DNA of 41,003 bases from Chloroflexota bacterium (GTDB lineage Bacteria; Chloroflexota; Limnocylindria; Limnocylindrales; CSP1-4), in contig JADGQI010000057.1 of NCBI GenBank assembly GCA_017881905.1, positions 1 through 41,003 on the forward strand. Reading direction: 5' to 3'. A program made the translations under genes and the position numbers. The notes below the pieces were generated by a model that ran no database searches, had not been told where the DNA came from, and saw only the letters and a list, made by a program, of their open reading frames with translations. Below, piece after piece: positions 1 through 10,221 of the stretch. Position 1 is the stretch's first letter; each line of letters starts with the position of its first letter.

Positions 1-144
1 GCCCTCCGCCGCTTCAACAAGAAGATCCAGCAGAGCGGGATCCTCGCCGAGGCTCGCCGTCGCGAGCACTACGAGAAGCCGAGCGTGAAGCGCAAGCGCA
101 AGGAAGCCAAGCGCAAGAAGGCCGCCCGCACGCAGCAGAGCTAG
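1..144 (+). CDS. rpsU: 30S ribosomal protein S21, C-terminal part (truncated by window start)
   Basis: Frame 1 reads [47 protein letters not shown] with TAG at 142-144; typical S21 sequence followed by yqeY. Confidence 0.93.
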   Translation, partial: ALRRFNKKIQQSGILAEARRREHYEKPSVKRKRKEAKRKKAARTQQS

Positions 145-197
145 GCCGCGGTCGCGCGTCCGCTCAGCAAGGGCAGCTCCTCCGAGCCCCGCCCGAG

Positions 198-692
198 GTG
201 CCAGATCCGGTGACCCTCAAGGAACGCCTCCAGACCGAGACGACCGCCGCGATGCGGTCGGGTGACTCGCTGCGCCGTGATGTCCTGCGGATGGCGAGCA
301 ATTCGATGTACATGGTCGAGAAGAAGCAGGGCAAGCCGCTGACCGAGGACGAGGAGCTCCAGGTCCTCAGCCGCGAGGTCAAGACCCGCCGGGAGTCGGT
401 CGAGGCCTACCGTGCCGCCGGCCGAGAGGACCTCGCCACGAAGGAGGAGGCGGAGATCGCCATCCTGTCCGAATTCCTGCCGCAGCCGTTGAGCGAGGCC
501 CAGCTGCAGGCCCTCGTGGCCGAGGGGATCTCGGCGACCGGGGCGACCTCTGCGCGGGACCTCGGCAAGGTGATGGGCTGGCTCGCCCCGCGAACGCGTG
601 GCCGGGCCGACGGGAAGCAGGTCAGCCAGCTCGTCGCGCAGGCGCTGGCCGCCGCCGACCTCGCCCGACACGACGCGGCCGGGAGCCACTGA
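198..692 (+). CDS. yqeY: GatB/YqeY domain protein
   Basis: GTG start; TLKERLQTETTAAMRSGD...EEAEIAILSEFLPQPLSEAQLQALV is characteristic of the YqeY family; follows rpsU as is common. Confidence 0.93.
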   Translation: MPDPVTLKERLQTETTAAMRSGDSLRRDVLRMASNSMYMVEKKQGKPLTEDEELQVLSREVKTRRESVEAYRAAGREDLATKEEAEIAILSEFLPQPLSEAQLQALVAEGISATGATSARDLGKVMGWLAPRTRGRADGKQVSQLVAQALAAADLARHDAAGSH

Positions 693-698
693 CCGCCG

Positions 699-2915
699 AT
701 GCTCGCGCAACGCGCGGATCCGCAGGCAGCGTTCTCGAGGCGCGACCTCGGCCGGTTGTTCGTCGCGTCGGCCCTGCTTGTCCTGGCGATGACCGCCATC
801 TTCGCGCTGTCGATCGTCCCGACGCGGATCGACGTCAAGGTGGGCGACGTCGCCGCGTTCGACATCCTCGCGCCGCGCACCCTGAGCTACACGAGCGCGA
901 TCCAGACCCAGGAGGCGCGCGATGCGGCCCGCGTCGCCGTGGCGCCGCAATACGACTTCACCCCCGACAAGGCGTCGGCCGTCGCCCGGCAGCAGGGCCT
1001 GGCGTTCGATCGGATCGTGGCTCCGGTGGATACCGCGTTCGATGCCGCCGTCGCCGAGTCGGAGCGGCTGACCCTGCTCGAATCGGCCCTGCCCGGTCTG
1101 TCGGACGAGGCCCGGGCGACGCTCCTCGCGCTGCCCCTCGCGCGCTGGCCGACCATCCGCGACGAGAGCGCCAGGATCCTCGACCAGCTCGAGTCGGCCG
1201 AGCTCCGCGACGCCGACCTGGCCGACGTCCGCGCCCGCCTCTCCGGACGGATCCTCGGCGGGCTCAACGAGGCCGAGCGGAAGCTGTCGGCCGAGATCAT
1301 CGCCCCGGTCCTGATCGCCAACTCCGACTACGACCAGACCGAGACCGACCAGGCTCGCGAACGAGCGGCCGAGGCGGTGGTCCCGATCGTCGTCGCCGTC
1401 AGCCAGAACCAGGCGATCGTCCGCAAGGGCGACCCGATCACGGCCCTGTCGCTCGAGCAGATCGAGGCCTTCGGGCTCACGACCGCACGCTGGGACGTCG
1501 CGAGGCTCGCCGGCTGGGCGCTGTTCTCGGTCCTGCTGGTCGGCTTCCTCCTGACCTGGGTCTGGCGCTTCCGACCGGAGCTGTGGCATCGGTCCAACGT
1601 CCTGACCCTCGTCGGGATGCTCCTGCTCATCTCGACCTTCGCGCTCGAGGTCACCGCGGGCCGGCCGGGCCTGCCGTTCATCCTCCCGACGGCTGCCGTC
1701 GGCATCCTGGTCGCGCTCCTCCTCGACTCGGGCACGGCGATCGTCCTGATGGCGGTGATCGCGGTCATCGCCGGCGCGGTCAACGGCGGCCAGGTCGAGA
1801 TGACCGCCTACGTCCTGTTCGGAGGCGCCGCCGGGATCGTCGCCATCCGCCGCGGGGATCGGCTCAACGCGTTCGTCCAGGCCGGGATCGCGATCGCCAT
1901 CGTCGACGCGACCGTCGTGACGACCTACGGGCTCCTCGGCCAGCGGGACCAGCTCGCCGTCGTCCAGCTGTGGGGCGCATCGGCGCTGGCGGGTGGCGGT
2001 GCGGCGGTCGTGGCGGTCGGGACGTTCGCGGTGCTCGGCGGTGCCTTCGGGATCCTGACCGCGTTCCAGCTGCTCGAGCTGGCCAACCCGTCGCAGCCGC
2101 TCCTCCGTCGCCTGCTCATGGAGACGCCCGGGACGTACCACCACTCGATCATGGTCGCCAACCTCGCCGAGCGCGCCGCGGAGGCGATCGGGGCGGACCC
2201 GTTGCTGACCCGCGTCGCGGCGTTCTATCACGACGTGGGGAAGCTGGCCAACCCCATGGCGTTCATCGAGAACCAGGCCGGCGGCGACAACATCCACGAC
2301 GACCTGGACCCGGAGGCGTCCGCCCAGATCCTCAAGAGCCACGTCGCGGACGGGATCGAGATCGCCTACCGGGCGCGGTTGCCGAAGCCGCTCATCGCTT
2401 TCATCCCGCAGCACCATGGGACCGCCTTGATCAGCTTCTTCTACGCGAAGGCCCGCGAGCTGGCCGCGGCGCCCTACGGCGGCCTCGAGACGTCGGAAGG
2501 TGAGAAGGCGGCGAACGGCGTGGACCAGAGCCGGTTCCGCCACTCCGGACCGAAGCCGCAGAGCCGCGAAGCGGCGCTGATCATGCTGGCCGACGGCGTC
2601 GAGGCGTCCGTCCGGTCCCTGTCGTCCCGCGACGAGCCGGCGATCCGCGCGATGGTCTCGAGGATCATCGAGGAGCGGCTGGGCGACGGGCAGTTCGATG
2701 AGTGCGACCTGACCCTGCGGGACGTCGAGCAGATCCGCGAGGCGTTCGTCGCGCAGCTGCTCGGGATGTACCACCAGCGGATCGCCTATCCCCAGAGCAA
2801 GATCGTCGAGCTCGAGTCGCGCCGGATCGCCGCGGGTGGCGGTGGCGCCGGTGGACCGATCGGTGGCGCCGGCGCGTCCGGGGGCTCCGGTGGAGGTGGG
2901 GACGACGCCGGCTGA
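699..2915 (+). CDS. 7TM-HD phosphodiesterase, PgpH-like (likely c-di-AMP phosphodiesterase)
   Basis: 738 aa; extracellular 7TMR-HD-like N-terminus, multiple TM segments, then an HD domain (YHHSIMVANLAERAAEAIG...AAFYHDVGKLANP...HHGT); Gly-rich tail. Confidence 0.9.
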   Translation: MLAQRADPQAAFSRRDLGRLFVASALLVLAMTAIFALSIVPTRIDVKVGDVAAFDILAPRTLSYTSAIQTQEARDAARVAVAPQYDFTPDKASAVARQQGLAFDRIVAPVDTAFDAAVAESERLTLLESALPGLSDEARATLLALPLARWPTIRDESARILDQLESAELRDADLADVRARLSGRILGGLNEAERKLSAEIIAPVLIANSDYDQTETDQARERAAEAVVPIVVAVSQNQAIVRKGDPITALSLEQIEAFGLTTARWDVARLAGWALFSVLLVGFLLTWVWRFRPELWHRSNVLTLVGMLLLISTFALEVTAGRPGLPFILPTAAVGILVALLLDSGTAIVLMAVIAVIAGAVNGGQVEMTAYVLFGGAAGIVAIRRGDRLNAFVQAGIAIAIVDATVVTTYGLLGQRDQLAVVQLWGASALAGGGAAVVAVGTFAVLGGAFGILTAFQLLELANPSQPLLRRLLMETPGTYHHSIMVANLAERAAEAIGADPLLTRVAAFYHDVGKLANPMAFIENQAGGDNIHDDLDPEASAQILKSHVADGIEIAYRARLPKPLIAFIPQHHGTALISFFYAKARELAAAPYGGLETSEGEKAANGVDQSRFRHSGPKPQSREAALIMLADGVEASVRSLSSRDEPAIRAMVSRIIEERLGDGQFDECDLTLRDVEQIREAFVAQLLGMYHQRIAYPQSKIVELESRRIAAGGGGAGGPIGGAGASGGSGGGGDDAG

Positions 2916-3543
2916 GGCCGGTACCGGAACGCGGGTCGCCTCGCGAGCGGTCTACCGGCCGCCGTGGCGGATCGACGTCACGGTCCGGCCGGGCGCACAT
3001 CGCGTGGTCCCCATCGCCGAGCTGGCGCGGACCGCGGCGACCGCGCTGGACGCGGCCGGGGCGCCGCGACCGGCGTCGATCGGGCTGATCCTGTCCGACG
3101 ACCGGGAGCTGGCCGGGCTCAACGAGACCTACATGGGCGCCTCCGGCCCGACCGATGTCCTGTCGTTCCCGCTCCTGCCGCCGACGGCATTTCCTGCCCA
3201 TCCCCGGGAGACCGCGCCTGGCGGTCCGTCGTCCGCGCCGGCCACGCCCGCGCCGGCCACGCCCGCGCCGGCCACGTTCGCGCCGGCCACGTTCGCGCTC
3301 CCGCCCCGTGCCCGCCTCCACCTCGGCGACATCGTCGTGTCGGTCGAGCGAGCCATCGAGCAGGCCGAGGCGGGCCGCGGTGGCTGGAGCGGCGACCTCC
3401 GCTGGGCGGCCGCCGACGAGCTGCGCTTGCTGGTGACCCACGGCGCCTTCCACGTCTGTGGGTGGGACCACGCCGAGCCGATCGAGCGGGCCGCCATGCG
3501 AGCCCTCGAGGCCCGGGTGCTCGGCGTCGACGTCCCGCGATGA
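2890..3543 (+). CDS. ybeY: Endoribonuclease YbeY (rRNA maturation factor) with a low-complexity insert
   Basis: Zinc motif HGAFHVCGWDH and TDVLSFPLLP. GTG at 2890 is the likely start, overlapping the upstream stop; an alternative GTG is at 2836. Confidence 0.9.
   Translation: MEVGTTPAEAGTGTRVASRAVYRPPWRIDVTVRPGAHRVVPIAELARTAATALDAAGAPRPASIGLILSDDRELAGLNETYMGASGPTDVLSFPLLPPTAFPAHPRETAPGGPSSAPATPAPATPAPATFAPATFALPPRARLHLGDIVVSVERAIEQAEAGRGGWSGDLRWAAADELRLLVTHGAFHVCGWDHAEPIERAAMRALEARVLGVDVPR
3235..3294 (+). repeat. Four 15-bp tandem repeats inside ybeY encoding (APATP/F)n
   Basis: gcgccggccacgccc x2 then gcgccggccacgttc x2, read directly. Confidence 0.95.
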
Positions 3544-3648
3544 CCGCTCGCCTCCAGGTCACCCGCGGCTGATACCATCCACGCGGGCCCTCCCGGACGG
3601 GATCGGGCCTCATTCGGCGTGCTGGGCACCGGGAGGGATGGACCGAGG

Positions 3649-4338
3649 GTGAGGATCGTCGTCGGCCTGGGGAACCCGGGCGACCGCTACGCGAAGACCC
3701 GCCATAACGTCGGCTGGATGGTCCTCGATCGGCTGGCCGACCGCGCCGGCTGGGACGGCAAGGGCCGCGAGCGCGACGCGTCGCGGATCGTCCAGGGTCG
3801 CTTCCGCTCGCTCGACCTGACGCTGGTCAAGCCGCTCACGTTCATGAACGAGTCTGGCCTGGCGGTGCGCAAGGTCCTCGCCCGCGAGCACGCACCCCTG
3901 GTCGACCTGCTCGTAGTGGCTGACGACTTCGCGCTGCCGTTCGGCAAGCTGCGATTCCGCGAGGGCGGTGGTCCCGGCGGCCACAACGGCCTCGGCTCGA
4001 TCATCGACGAGCTCGGGACCGAGAAGTTCAGCCGCCTCCGGGTCGGCATCGGCGAGCCGGACCGGAATGCGATCGACCACGTCCTCAGCGTGTTCAAGCC
4101 GGACGAACGCCCTCGCCTCGACGAGCTCCTCGACAAGTCCGCCGACGCGGTCGAGGCATGGGCCAGGGACGGGACGAACAAGGCCGCCAACCAGTTCAAC
4201 AGCTTCCAGCTCCGACCGGCCGACGCCGACATGGTCGCCCCGCCCGGCGAGGTCGATGGACCGCCCGGCGCGGACGGCATCCGCCGCACGAAGACCGGCT
4301 GGCGCAAGCCCCGCCCGGTCGAGGACGACGATCGATGA
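3649..4338 (+). CDS. pth: Peptidyl-tRNA hydrolase
   Basis: VRIVVGLGNPGDRYAKTRHNVGWMVLDRLA...KPLTFMNESG...GGPGGHNGLGSI; GTG start with upstream gggagg. Confidence 0.95.
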   Translation: MRIVVGLGNPGDRYAKTRHNVGWMVLDRLADRAGWDGKGRERDASRIVQGRFRSLDLTLVKPLTFMNESGLAVRKVLAREHAPLVDLLVVADDFALPFGKLRFREGGGPGGHNGLGSIIDELGTEKFSRLRVGIGEPDRNAIDHVLSVFKPDERPRLDELLDKSADAVEAWARDGTNKAANQFNSFQLRPADADMVAPPGEVDGPPGADGIRRTKTGWRKPRPVEDDDR

Positions 4339-4351
4339 CCGGTGACGACCG

Positions 4352-7300
4352 ATGACGACCCCACCGCTGCGCGGCAAGCGTGGTGCCGAGCGCCGGCTCG
4401 GGGAGAAGACGATCGACGAGTTCGTCGGGCGCCACCTCGCCCGGACGGAGACCGCCGTCGACTTCGATGTCGCCGAGGTGGACCACGAGGTCGACGATAC
4501 CGACCGGGTCGAGCAGGCCGAGCACGAGGCACGGGCCCAGGCCGCGGCGGCCGGGGCACTCGGTCCGAAGGCCGGTCGACGACTCCCGGACCTGGCGGCC
4601 CTGCCGCCGCTCCTGTCGACCAGCGGTTCGTTCGGCGCGCTTCGCGAGCGTCTCGGATCGGCGGACGCCTCCCTTTCGAAGCACGGCCGGCACGCCGGGT
4701 TGACGTCCGTCCCGCACGGGGCGAAGAGCTTCCTGGCGGCGACGCTCGCCCTCGACGCGGGCGGCGAACGCCTGGTCTGGGTCGCCCGGGATGCCGAGAT
4801 CGGCGACCGCGTCGCGGAGGAGCTCGGCGCGTGGCTCGGCGACCCAGACGCGGTGGTGGTCCTCGAGCCGCGGACCGCGCTGGCCTACGAGCGGAGCGAG
4901 CTCGTCGCGGATGAGACGGCGGCCCGTGTCGCGGCGCTCGCGGCGTGGCGAAGCGGACGCGCCCGGATCCTGGTCGCCAGCGTCCAGGCGCTCCTCCAGC
5001 GGACGCTCGACCCGGCGGACCTCCCGACGACGCCCCGCACGATCGCCCCGGGCGCGCGGATCGGGCTCGAGGCGCTGCTCCATGAGTTGCTCCAGCTCGG
5101 TTACCAGCCGACCCTGGAGGTGGCCGGTCGAGGCGAGTTCGCCCACCGCGGCGGGATCGTCGACGTCTTCCCGCCGGGTGGCTCGCTGCCGGTCCGGATC
5201 GACTTCTTCGGCGACGAGGTCGACTCGCTCCGGCGGTTCGATCCGACCGACCAGCGGACGGTCGGTCCGGCCGACGAGGCGATCCTCCTACCGGCCAGCG
5301 AGTTCCTCCTGTCGCGCGCCGGCGTCGCCGCGATCCGCGACCGCCTCGGCCGCGTCGCCGATCGGCTTCCCGAGCGCCTCACCGCCGACCTCGCCCGGTT
5401 CGAAGGCCACCAGGCCGACCGAGCGGCGAGCACCGCACCGACCGCCACGCAAGGGGCGACCAGGGCACTCGACGCCGGCGACGCGGCCGAGGTCTGGGCG
5501 GGCGTCGTGTGCCCGGCCACCGGGTTGGACCATATCCCGCCGGGAACGCTCCTCGTCCTCGACGAGCCGGGCGACCTGGCCGAGGCCGGGGCGTTCCTGT
5601 GGCGTCAGTCCGAGGAGCGCTTCGCGGACCTGGTGGCCTCGGGCGACCTTCCGAAGACCTGGCCGGCCACGTACCTGCCGGCGCGCGACTGGAAGACGCG
5701 GTTGCTCGCGGCCCGCACGCTTGAGCTGACCTGGGAGTCGGACGCCGGGGAGGCCCTGGCGGGCGGCGGGCTGAGCTCGGGCGACCTCTTCGGCTGGCGC
5801 GAGCCGAGCGTGCCGGGACTCCGTTCCGGCAGGCTCGCCGAGGCCGTCGAGTCGTGGGCCTCCGAGGGGTACCGGATCGTCCTCGCGTCGGACCAGGCGG
5901 CCCGCCTGTCAGAACTCCTGGGGGAGGCCGGTCGGCCCGTCGCCGCGGTGAACCGGGTGGATGCTCCGCCCCCGGCCGGCGCGATCGCGCTCATCGAGCG
6001 CAGCCTCAACGGCGGGTTCATCGGCGGTCCGGACGGCCTGGCGTTCGTCACCGACCGCGAGCTGTTCGGCACGGTCCGCGTCCGCCGCCCGAAGGCGATG
6101 CGCCGCGTCGTGCCACGCGACATCCTCGAGCGCCTGACGCCCGGCGACCTCGTCGTCCACATCGATCACGGCGTCGCCCGCTACGAGCAGATGCTTCGTC
6201 GCGGCGGGGCGGGGGAGGAGCGCGACTATCTCGAGCTGAGCTTCGCCGGGGGCGACCGGATCTACGTCCCCGTCGAGCAGATCCAGCGGGTCAGTCGCTA
6301 CTCCGGCGGGGAGCGCCCGCAGTTGAGCCGGCTCGGTGGGACCGACTGGATTCGGACCAAGCAGCGGGTCAAGCGCGCCGTCGACGACCTGGCCGAGGAG
6401 CTCCTCGCGCTGTACGCCGCGCGAACGTCGGCCCGGGGTCACGCGTTCGCCGGCGACACGCCCTGGCAGGGGGAGATGGAGGCGAGCTTCCCGTACGAGG
6501 AGACGGTCGACCAGCTCCGGGCGGTCGTCGAGACGAAGGCGGACATGGAGGCCGGCCGGCCGATGGACCGGCTGGTGGTCGGGGACGTCGGCTACGGCAA
6601 GACCGAGGTCGCGATCCGAGCGGCGTTCAAGGCGATCCAGGACGGCAAGCAGGTCGCCGTGCTCGTCCCGACGACGGTCCTCGCGGCCCAGCACTTCCAG
6701 ACGTTCGAAGGGCGCTTCGCGGCCTTCCCGATGACGGTGCGGCTGCTGTCGCGGTTCGTCTCCGAGCGCGACCAGGCCGTGACCATCGACGGGCTGACCT
6801 CGGGTTCGGTCGACCTGGTCATCGGGACGCATCGGCTGCTGTCGAAGGACGTCCGCTTCCGTGATCTGGGCCTGGTCGTCGTCGACGAAGAGCAGCGCTT
6901 CGGGGTCGCCGCCAAGGAACGACTGAAGCGGCTGCGCAACGAGGTCGACGTGCTCACGCTGTCGGCCACGCCGATCCCGCGGACGCTCAACCTGGCCCTG
7001 GCCGGGATCCGCGACATGAGCGTGATCGAGACGCCGCCAGAGGACCGCCTCCCGATCCAGACCCGGGTCGCCGAGGCGTCGGCAGGCCTCGTCCGTGACG
7101 CCATCCTGCGCGAGCTCGACCGGGGCGGCCAGGTCTTCTACGTCCACAACCGGGTCGAGACGATCGAAGCCCAGGCCGAGCAGCTTCGGCGCATGCTGCC
7201 CGGTGCCCGCTTCGTGGTCGGCCACGGGCAGATGCCCGAGGGCGTCCTCGAGAAGGTGATGCTCACGTTCGCCGACGGCGCCGCGGACGTTCTCGTCTGC

Positions 7301-8191
7301 ACGACGATCATCGAGTCGGGCCTGGACATCCCGAACGCCAACACGATCGTCATCGATCGTGCCGACACGCTCGGGCTAGCTCAGCTCTACCAGCTTCGCG
7401 GGCGGGTCGGCCGGTCGTCACGGCGCGCCTACGCCTACTTGCTCTACCGCCGGCGCGAGCGGTTGAGCGACGAGGCGCGCAAGCGGCTCCAGGCGATCTT
7501 CAACGCGTCGGAGCTGGGCGCCGGGTTCCAGATCGCGCTGTCGGACCTCGAGATCCGCGGTGCCGGGAACATCCTGGGTGGGGAGCAGTCCGGCCACATG
7601 GCGGCGGTCGGGTTCGACCTCTACTCGAGACTGCTCGCCGACGCCGTCGAGGAGAGCAAGGCGCGCCACGACGGTCGCGAACCGGTCCTCGACAAGCCGG
7701 GCGCGGTGCTCGACCTTCCCGTCGATGCCCATCTGCCCGACGACTACGTCCCCGACGAGGCCCAGAAGCTCGAGCTCTACCGCCGCCTGGCCCGCGCCCG
7801 GTCCGCCGGGGACATCGCCGCGTTCCGACAGGAGGTGGCCGACCGGTTCGGCCCGATGCCGGTGCCGGTCGCCCGCCTCGTCGAGGTAGCCGAGCTCCGG
7901 CTGGCGGCCGAGTCGGCCGGGGTCTCGTCGATCTCGCGCGAGGACGGCCAGCTCGTCGTCAGGTTCGGGGCCGGGCTGTCACGCGGGACCGCGATGCAGC
8001 TGCTCAACCCGCTGGGTGGCGGTCCGCGAGCTGCCGCGCTGGGCCTGCCCGGCATCCGCCCCGGCGACATGACCTTCGCCAGCAACCAGGTCCGGATCCG
8101 GATGCCGCGGGATCCGGCCAAGGGCTGGCTGCTGACTCAGGCGGTCGTCGCCCGGCTGACCGCGGCCCCGGCGTCGATTGACACCCCGTGA
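4352..8191 (+). CDS. mfd: Transcription-repair coupling factor
   Basis: 1279 aa; RecG/Mfd-type helicase motifs (VGDVGYGKTEVAIRAAFKA, DEEQRFGVAAKERLK, TLSATPIPRTLNLAL, QLRGRVGRSSRRAYAYLLY) and CarD-like RNAP-interaction region (GDLVVHIDHGVARYEQM). Confidence 0.97.
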   Translation: MTTPPLRGKRGAERRLGEKTIDEFVGRHLARTETAVDFDVAEVDHEVDDTDRVEQAEHEARAQAAAAGALGPKAGRRLPDLAALPPLLSTSGSFGALRERLGSADASLSKHGRHAGLTSVPHGAKSFLAATLALDAGGERLVWVARDAEIGDRVAEELGAWLGDPDAVVVLEPRTALAYERSELVADETAARVAALAAWRSGRARILVASVQALLQRTLDPADLPTTPRTIAPGARIGLEALLHELLQLGYQPTLEVAGRGEFAHRGGIVDVFPPGGSLPVRIDFFGDEVDSLRRFDPTDQRTVGPADEAILLPASEFLLSRAGVAAIRDRLGRVADRLPERLTADLARFEGHQADRAASTAPTATQGATRALDAGDAAEVWAGVVCPATGLDHIPPGTLLVLDEPGDLAEAGAFLWRQSEERFADLVASGDLPKTWPATYLPARDWKTRLLAARTLELTWESDAGEALAGGGLSSGDLFGWREPSVPGLRSGRLAEAVESWASEGYRIVLASDQAARLSELLGEAGRPVAAVNRVDAPPPAGAIALIERSLNGGFIGGPDGLAFVTDRELFGTVRVRRPKAMRRVVPRDILERLTPGDLVVHIDHGVARYEQMLRRGGAGEERDYLELSFAGGDRIYVPVEQIQRVSRYSGGERPQLSRLGGTDWIRTKQRVKRAVDDLAEELLALYAARTSARGHAFAGDTPWQGEMEASFPYEETVDQLRAVVETKADMEAGRPMDRLVVGDVGYGKTEVAIRAAFKAIQDGKQVAVLVPTTVLAAQHFQTFEGRFAAFPMTVRLLSRFVSERDQAVTIDGLTSGSVDLVIGTHRLLSKDVRFRDLGLVVVDEEQRFGVAAKERLKRLRNEVDVLTLSATPIPRTLNLALAGIRDMSVIETPPEDRLPIQTRVAEASAGLVRDAILRELDRGGQVFYVHNRVETIEAQAEQLRRMLPGARFVVGHGQMPEGVLEKVMLTFADGAADVLVCTTIIESGLDIPNANTIVIDRADTLGLAQLYQLRGRVGRSSRRAYAYLLYRRRERLSDEARKRLQAIFNASELGAGFQIALSDLEIRGAGNILGGEQSGHMAAVGFDLYSRLLADAVEESKARHDGREPVLDKPGAVLDLPVDAHLPDDYVPDEAQKLELYRRLARARSAGDIAAFRQEVADRFGPMPVPVARLVEVAELRLAAESAGVSSISREDGQLVVRFGAGLSRGTAMQLLNPLGGGPRAAALGLPGIRPGDMTFASNQVRIRMPRDPAKGWLLTQAVVARLTAAPASIDTP

Positions 8192-8248
8192 TGCAGACGG
8201 CACCGTTGGACGAGACACTCGAGCCGCGTTGACAGCAGGGAGGGACAC

Positions 8249-9190
8249 GTGACCCCGTGGTTCGGACTGCACCTGCCGAGCTATTCGTTCCCCGGGACTC
8301 CCCCGGAGCGGCTGTTCGAGCGGGTCGTCGCCCTGGCGACGGCCGCGGAGGCCGCCGGGTTCGGGCTGGTCACGGTGATGGACCACTTCTACCAGATCCG
8401 CGGAGTCGGTCCGGAGACCGAGCCCATGCTCGAGGCGTACTCGACCCTCGCCGCGCTCAGCCAGCGGACGACCACGGTCCGGCTGGGGACGCTCGTCACG
8501 GGCGTGACCTACCGCAACCCGGCGATCCTGGCCAAGACGGTGACGACACTCGATTCCCTGTCGGGTGGTCGGGCGATGCTCGGCATCGGCGCGGCCTGGA
8601 ACGAGGACGAGCATCGCGGGTACGGCGTCGAGTTCCCGCCGGTCAGGGAGCGGATGGATCGCCTCGACGAGGCCCTGACGATCTGCCGCGCGATGTTCAC
8701 CGAGGATCGCCCGAGCTTCACGGGCAACCTCTACCGGATCGAGGGGGCGCTCAACGCGCCGCGACCGATCCAGCCCGGTGGTCCGCGGATCCTGGTCGGT
8801 GGCGGCGGTGAGCAGCGGACGCTCAAGATCGCGGCGAAGCATGCCGACATGACCCACTGGTTCCCGCTCGGACTGGAGGCGCTCAAGCACAAGGACGAGG
8901 TCCTCGTCCGCCATTGCGATGCGATCGGCCGCGACCCCGCCACCATCGAGCGGACGATGGCCACGCCGGTCCTCCTGGCGGTCGACGACGCCAGTGGCGC
9001 CGAGCTGCTCGCGCGCCTGCCGCCCGAGCGGCGGGCCGCCGTCGCGACCCGACCCGAGCAGGCCGCCGAAGCCCTCCGTCCCTACCTCGATGCCGGCTTC
9101 ACGGGCTTCACGTTCAACAACCCGATCCTGTCGACGCCCGAGGTGATCGGCTTCGCCGGTGAGGTCCTCCGGCTGATCCAGGCAGCCTGA
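8249..9190 (+). CDS. LLM-class (luciferase-like) flavin/F420-dependent oxidoreductase
   Basis: SGGRAMLGIGAAWNEDEHRGYGVEFPPVRERMDRLDEAL is typical of LLM proteins. Confidence 0.9.
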   Translation: MTPWFGLHLPSYSFPGTPPERLFERVVALATAAEAAGFGLVTVMDHFYQIRGVGPETEPMLEAYSTLAALSQRTTTVRLGTLVTGVTYRNPAILAKTVTTLDSLSGGRAMLGIGAAWNEDEHRGYGVEFPPVRERMDRLDEALTICRAMFTEDRPSFTGNLYRIEGALNAPRPIQPGGPRILVGGGGEQRTLKIAAKHADMTHWFPLGLEALKHKDEVLVRHCDAIGRDPATIERTMATPVLLAVDDASGAELLARLPPERRAAVATRPEQAAEALRPYLDAGFTGFTFNNPILSTPEVIGFAGEVLRLIQAA

Positions 9191-9196
9191 TCGGAC

Positions 9197-10150
9197 GTGC
9201 GACCGTTCCGGTTCCTCGCTTCGGCCGGTGATCCGGTCGACGGGCGCAAGCTCGGTGCCGACGCGCGCCGGGCGGAGGCGATGGGCTACAGCGTCCTGGT
9301 CATCCCGGACCACCTCATCGACCAGCTCGCCCCGATCCCGGCGATGGCGACGATCGCCGCCGCGACCGAGCGGCTGCGCGTCGGGACGTTCGTCCTCAAT
9401 AACGACCTGCGCCACCCGGCGGTCCTTGCCCAGGACCTGGCCACGCTCGACCTGCTCAGCGGCGGGCGGCTCGAGATCGGGATCGGCGGCGGCTGGCGCC
9501 AGCCCGAATACCGGGCGATCGGCCTGCCGTTCGAACCGGTCGCGCTGCGCTCGGCGCGGCTGGCCGAGGCGATCGCGGTCCTCGACGGCTGCTTCGGCGA
9601 CGGTCCGTTCAGCTTCGCCGGTGCGCACTACACGATCACCGACCACGACGGCCAGCCCAAGCCGGTCCAGCGCCCTCGCCCTCCGCTGTTCGTCGGCGGC
9701 GGCGGCCGCGCGACGCTGTCCCTGGCTGGGCGGACGGCGGACATCGTCGGTCTCGCGCCCCGGCTCATCCAGACCGATCCGACCGACCCGCGCGCCGATC
9801 CGCGGAGCATCACCCTGGCGGCGACCGCCGAGAAGATCGACTGGGTCCGCGAGGCGGCCGGCGAGCGGTTCGACGACCTGGAGCTCAACGTCTACCCGAC
9901 CACCGTCCCGATCACCATCACCGACCACGCTCGCGCCGAAGCGCGCTCCGTCGTGGACCGTTTCCGGGCCCGGACCGGCCACGAGCTGACCGAGGACGAG
10001 ATCCTCGAGTCGCCGCATATCTTCATCGGCTCGATCGCGGGACTCGCCGACAAGTTCGTCGCGCTTCGCGAGCGCCTCGGGATCAGCTCGATCCTGACCG
10101 GCGACATCGACGAGCTCGCCGGGGTCGTGGAGCTGCTGGCCGGCACGTGA
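9197..10150 (+). CDS. LLM-class flavin/F420-dependent oxidoreductase (second, tandem)
   Basis: LSGGRLEIGIGGGWRQPEYRAIGLPFEP...RPPLFVGGGGRATLSLAGRTADIVGL. Confidence 0.9.
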   Translation: MRPFRFLASAGDPVDGRKLGADARRAEAMGYSVLVIPDHLIDQLAPIPAMATIAAATERLRVGTFVLNNDLRHPAVLAQDLATLDLLSGGRLEIGIGGGWRQPEYRAIGLPFEPVALRSARLAEAIAVLDGCFGDGPFSFAGAHYTITDHDGQPKPVQRPRPPLFVGGGGRATLSLAGRTADIVGLAPRLIQTDPTDPRADPRSITLAATAEKIDWVREAAGERFDDLELNVYPTTVPITITDHARAEARSVVDRFRARTGHELTEDEILESPHIFIGSIAGLADKFVALRERLGISSILTGDIDELAGVVELLAGT

Positions 10151-10221
10151 AAGCGCGGCCACCGAGGCGCTGCCTCGACACCCGATGGTTACCCTCTCGG
10201 CACGAGGGAGGACGGCTGGCG

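Noticed and set aside
141-2774. 877-aa minus-strand ORF opposite yqeY and the HD phosphodiesterase
   Set aside because: Arg/Asp/Gly/Glu-rich antisense translation of GC-rich coding DNA; the + strand encodes recognisable proteins.
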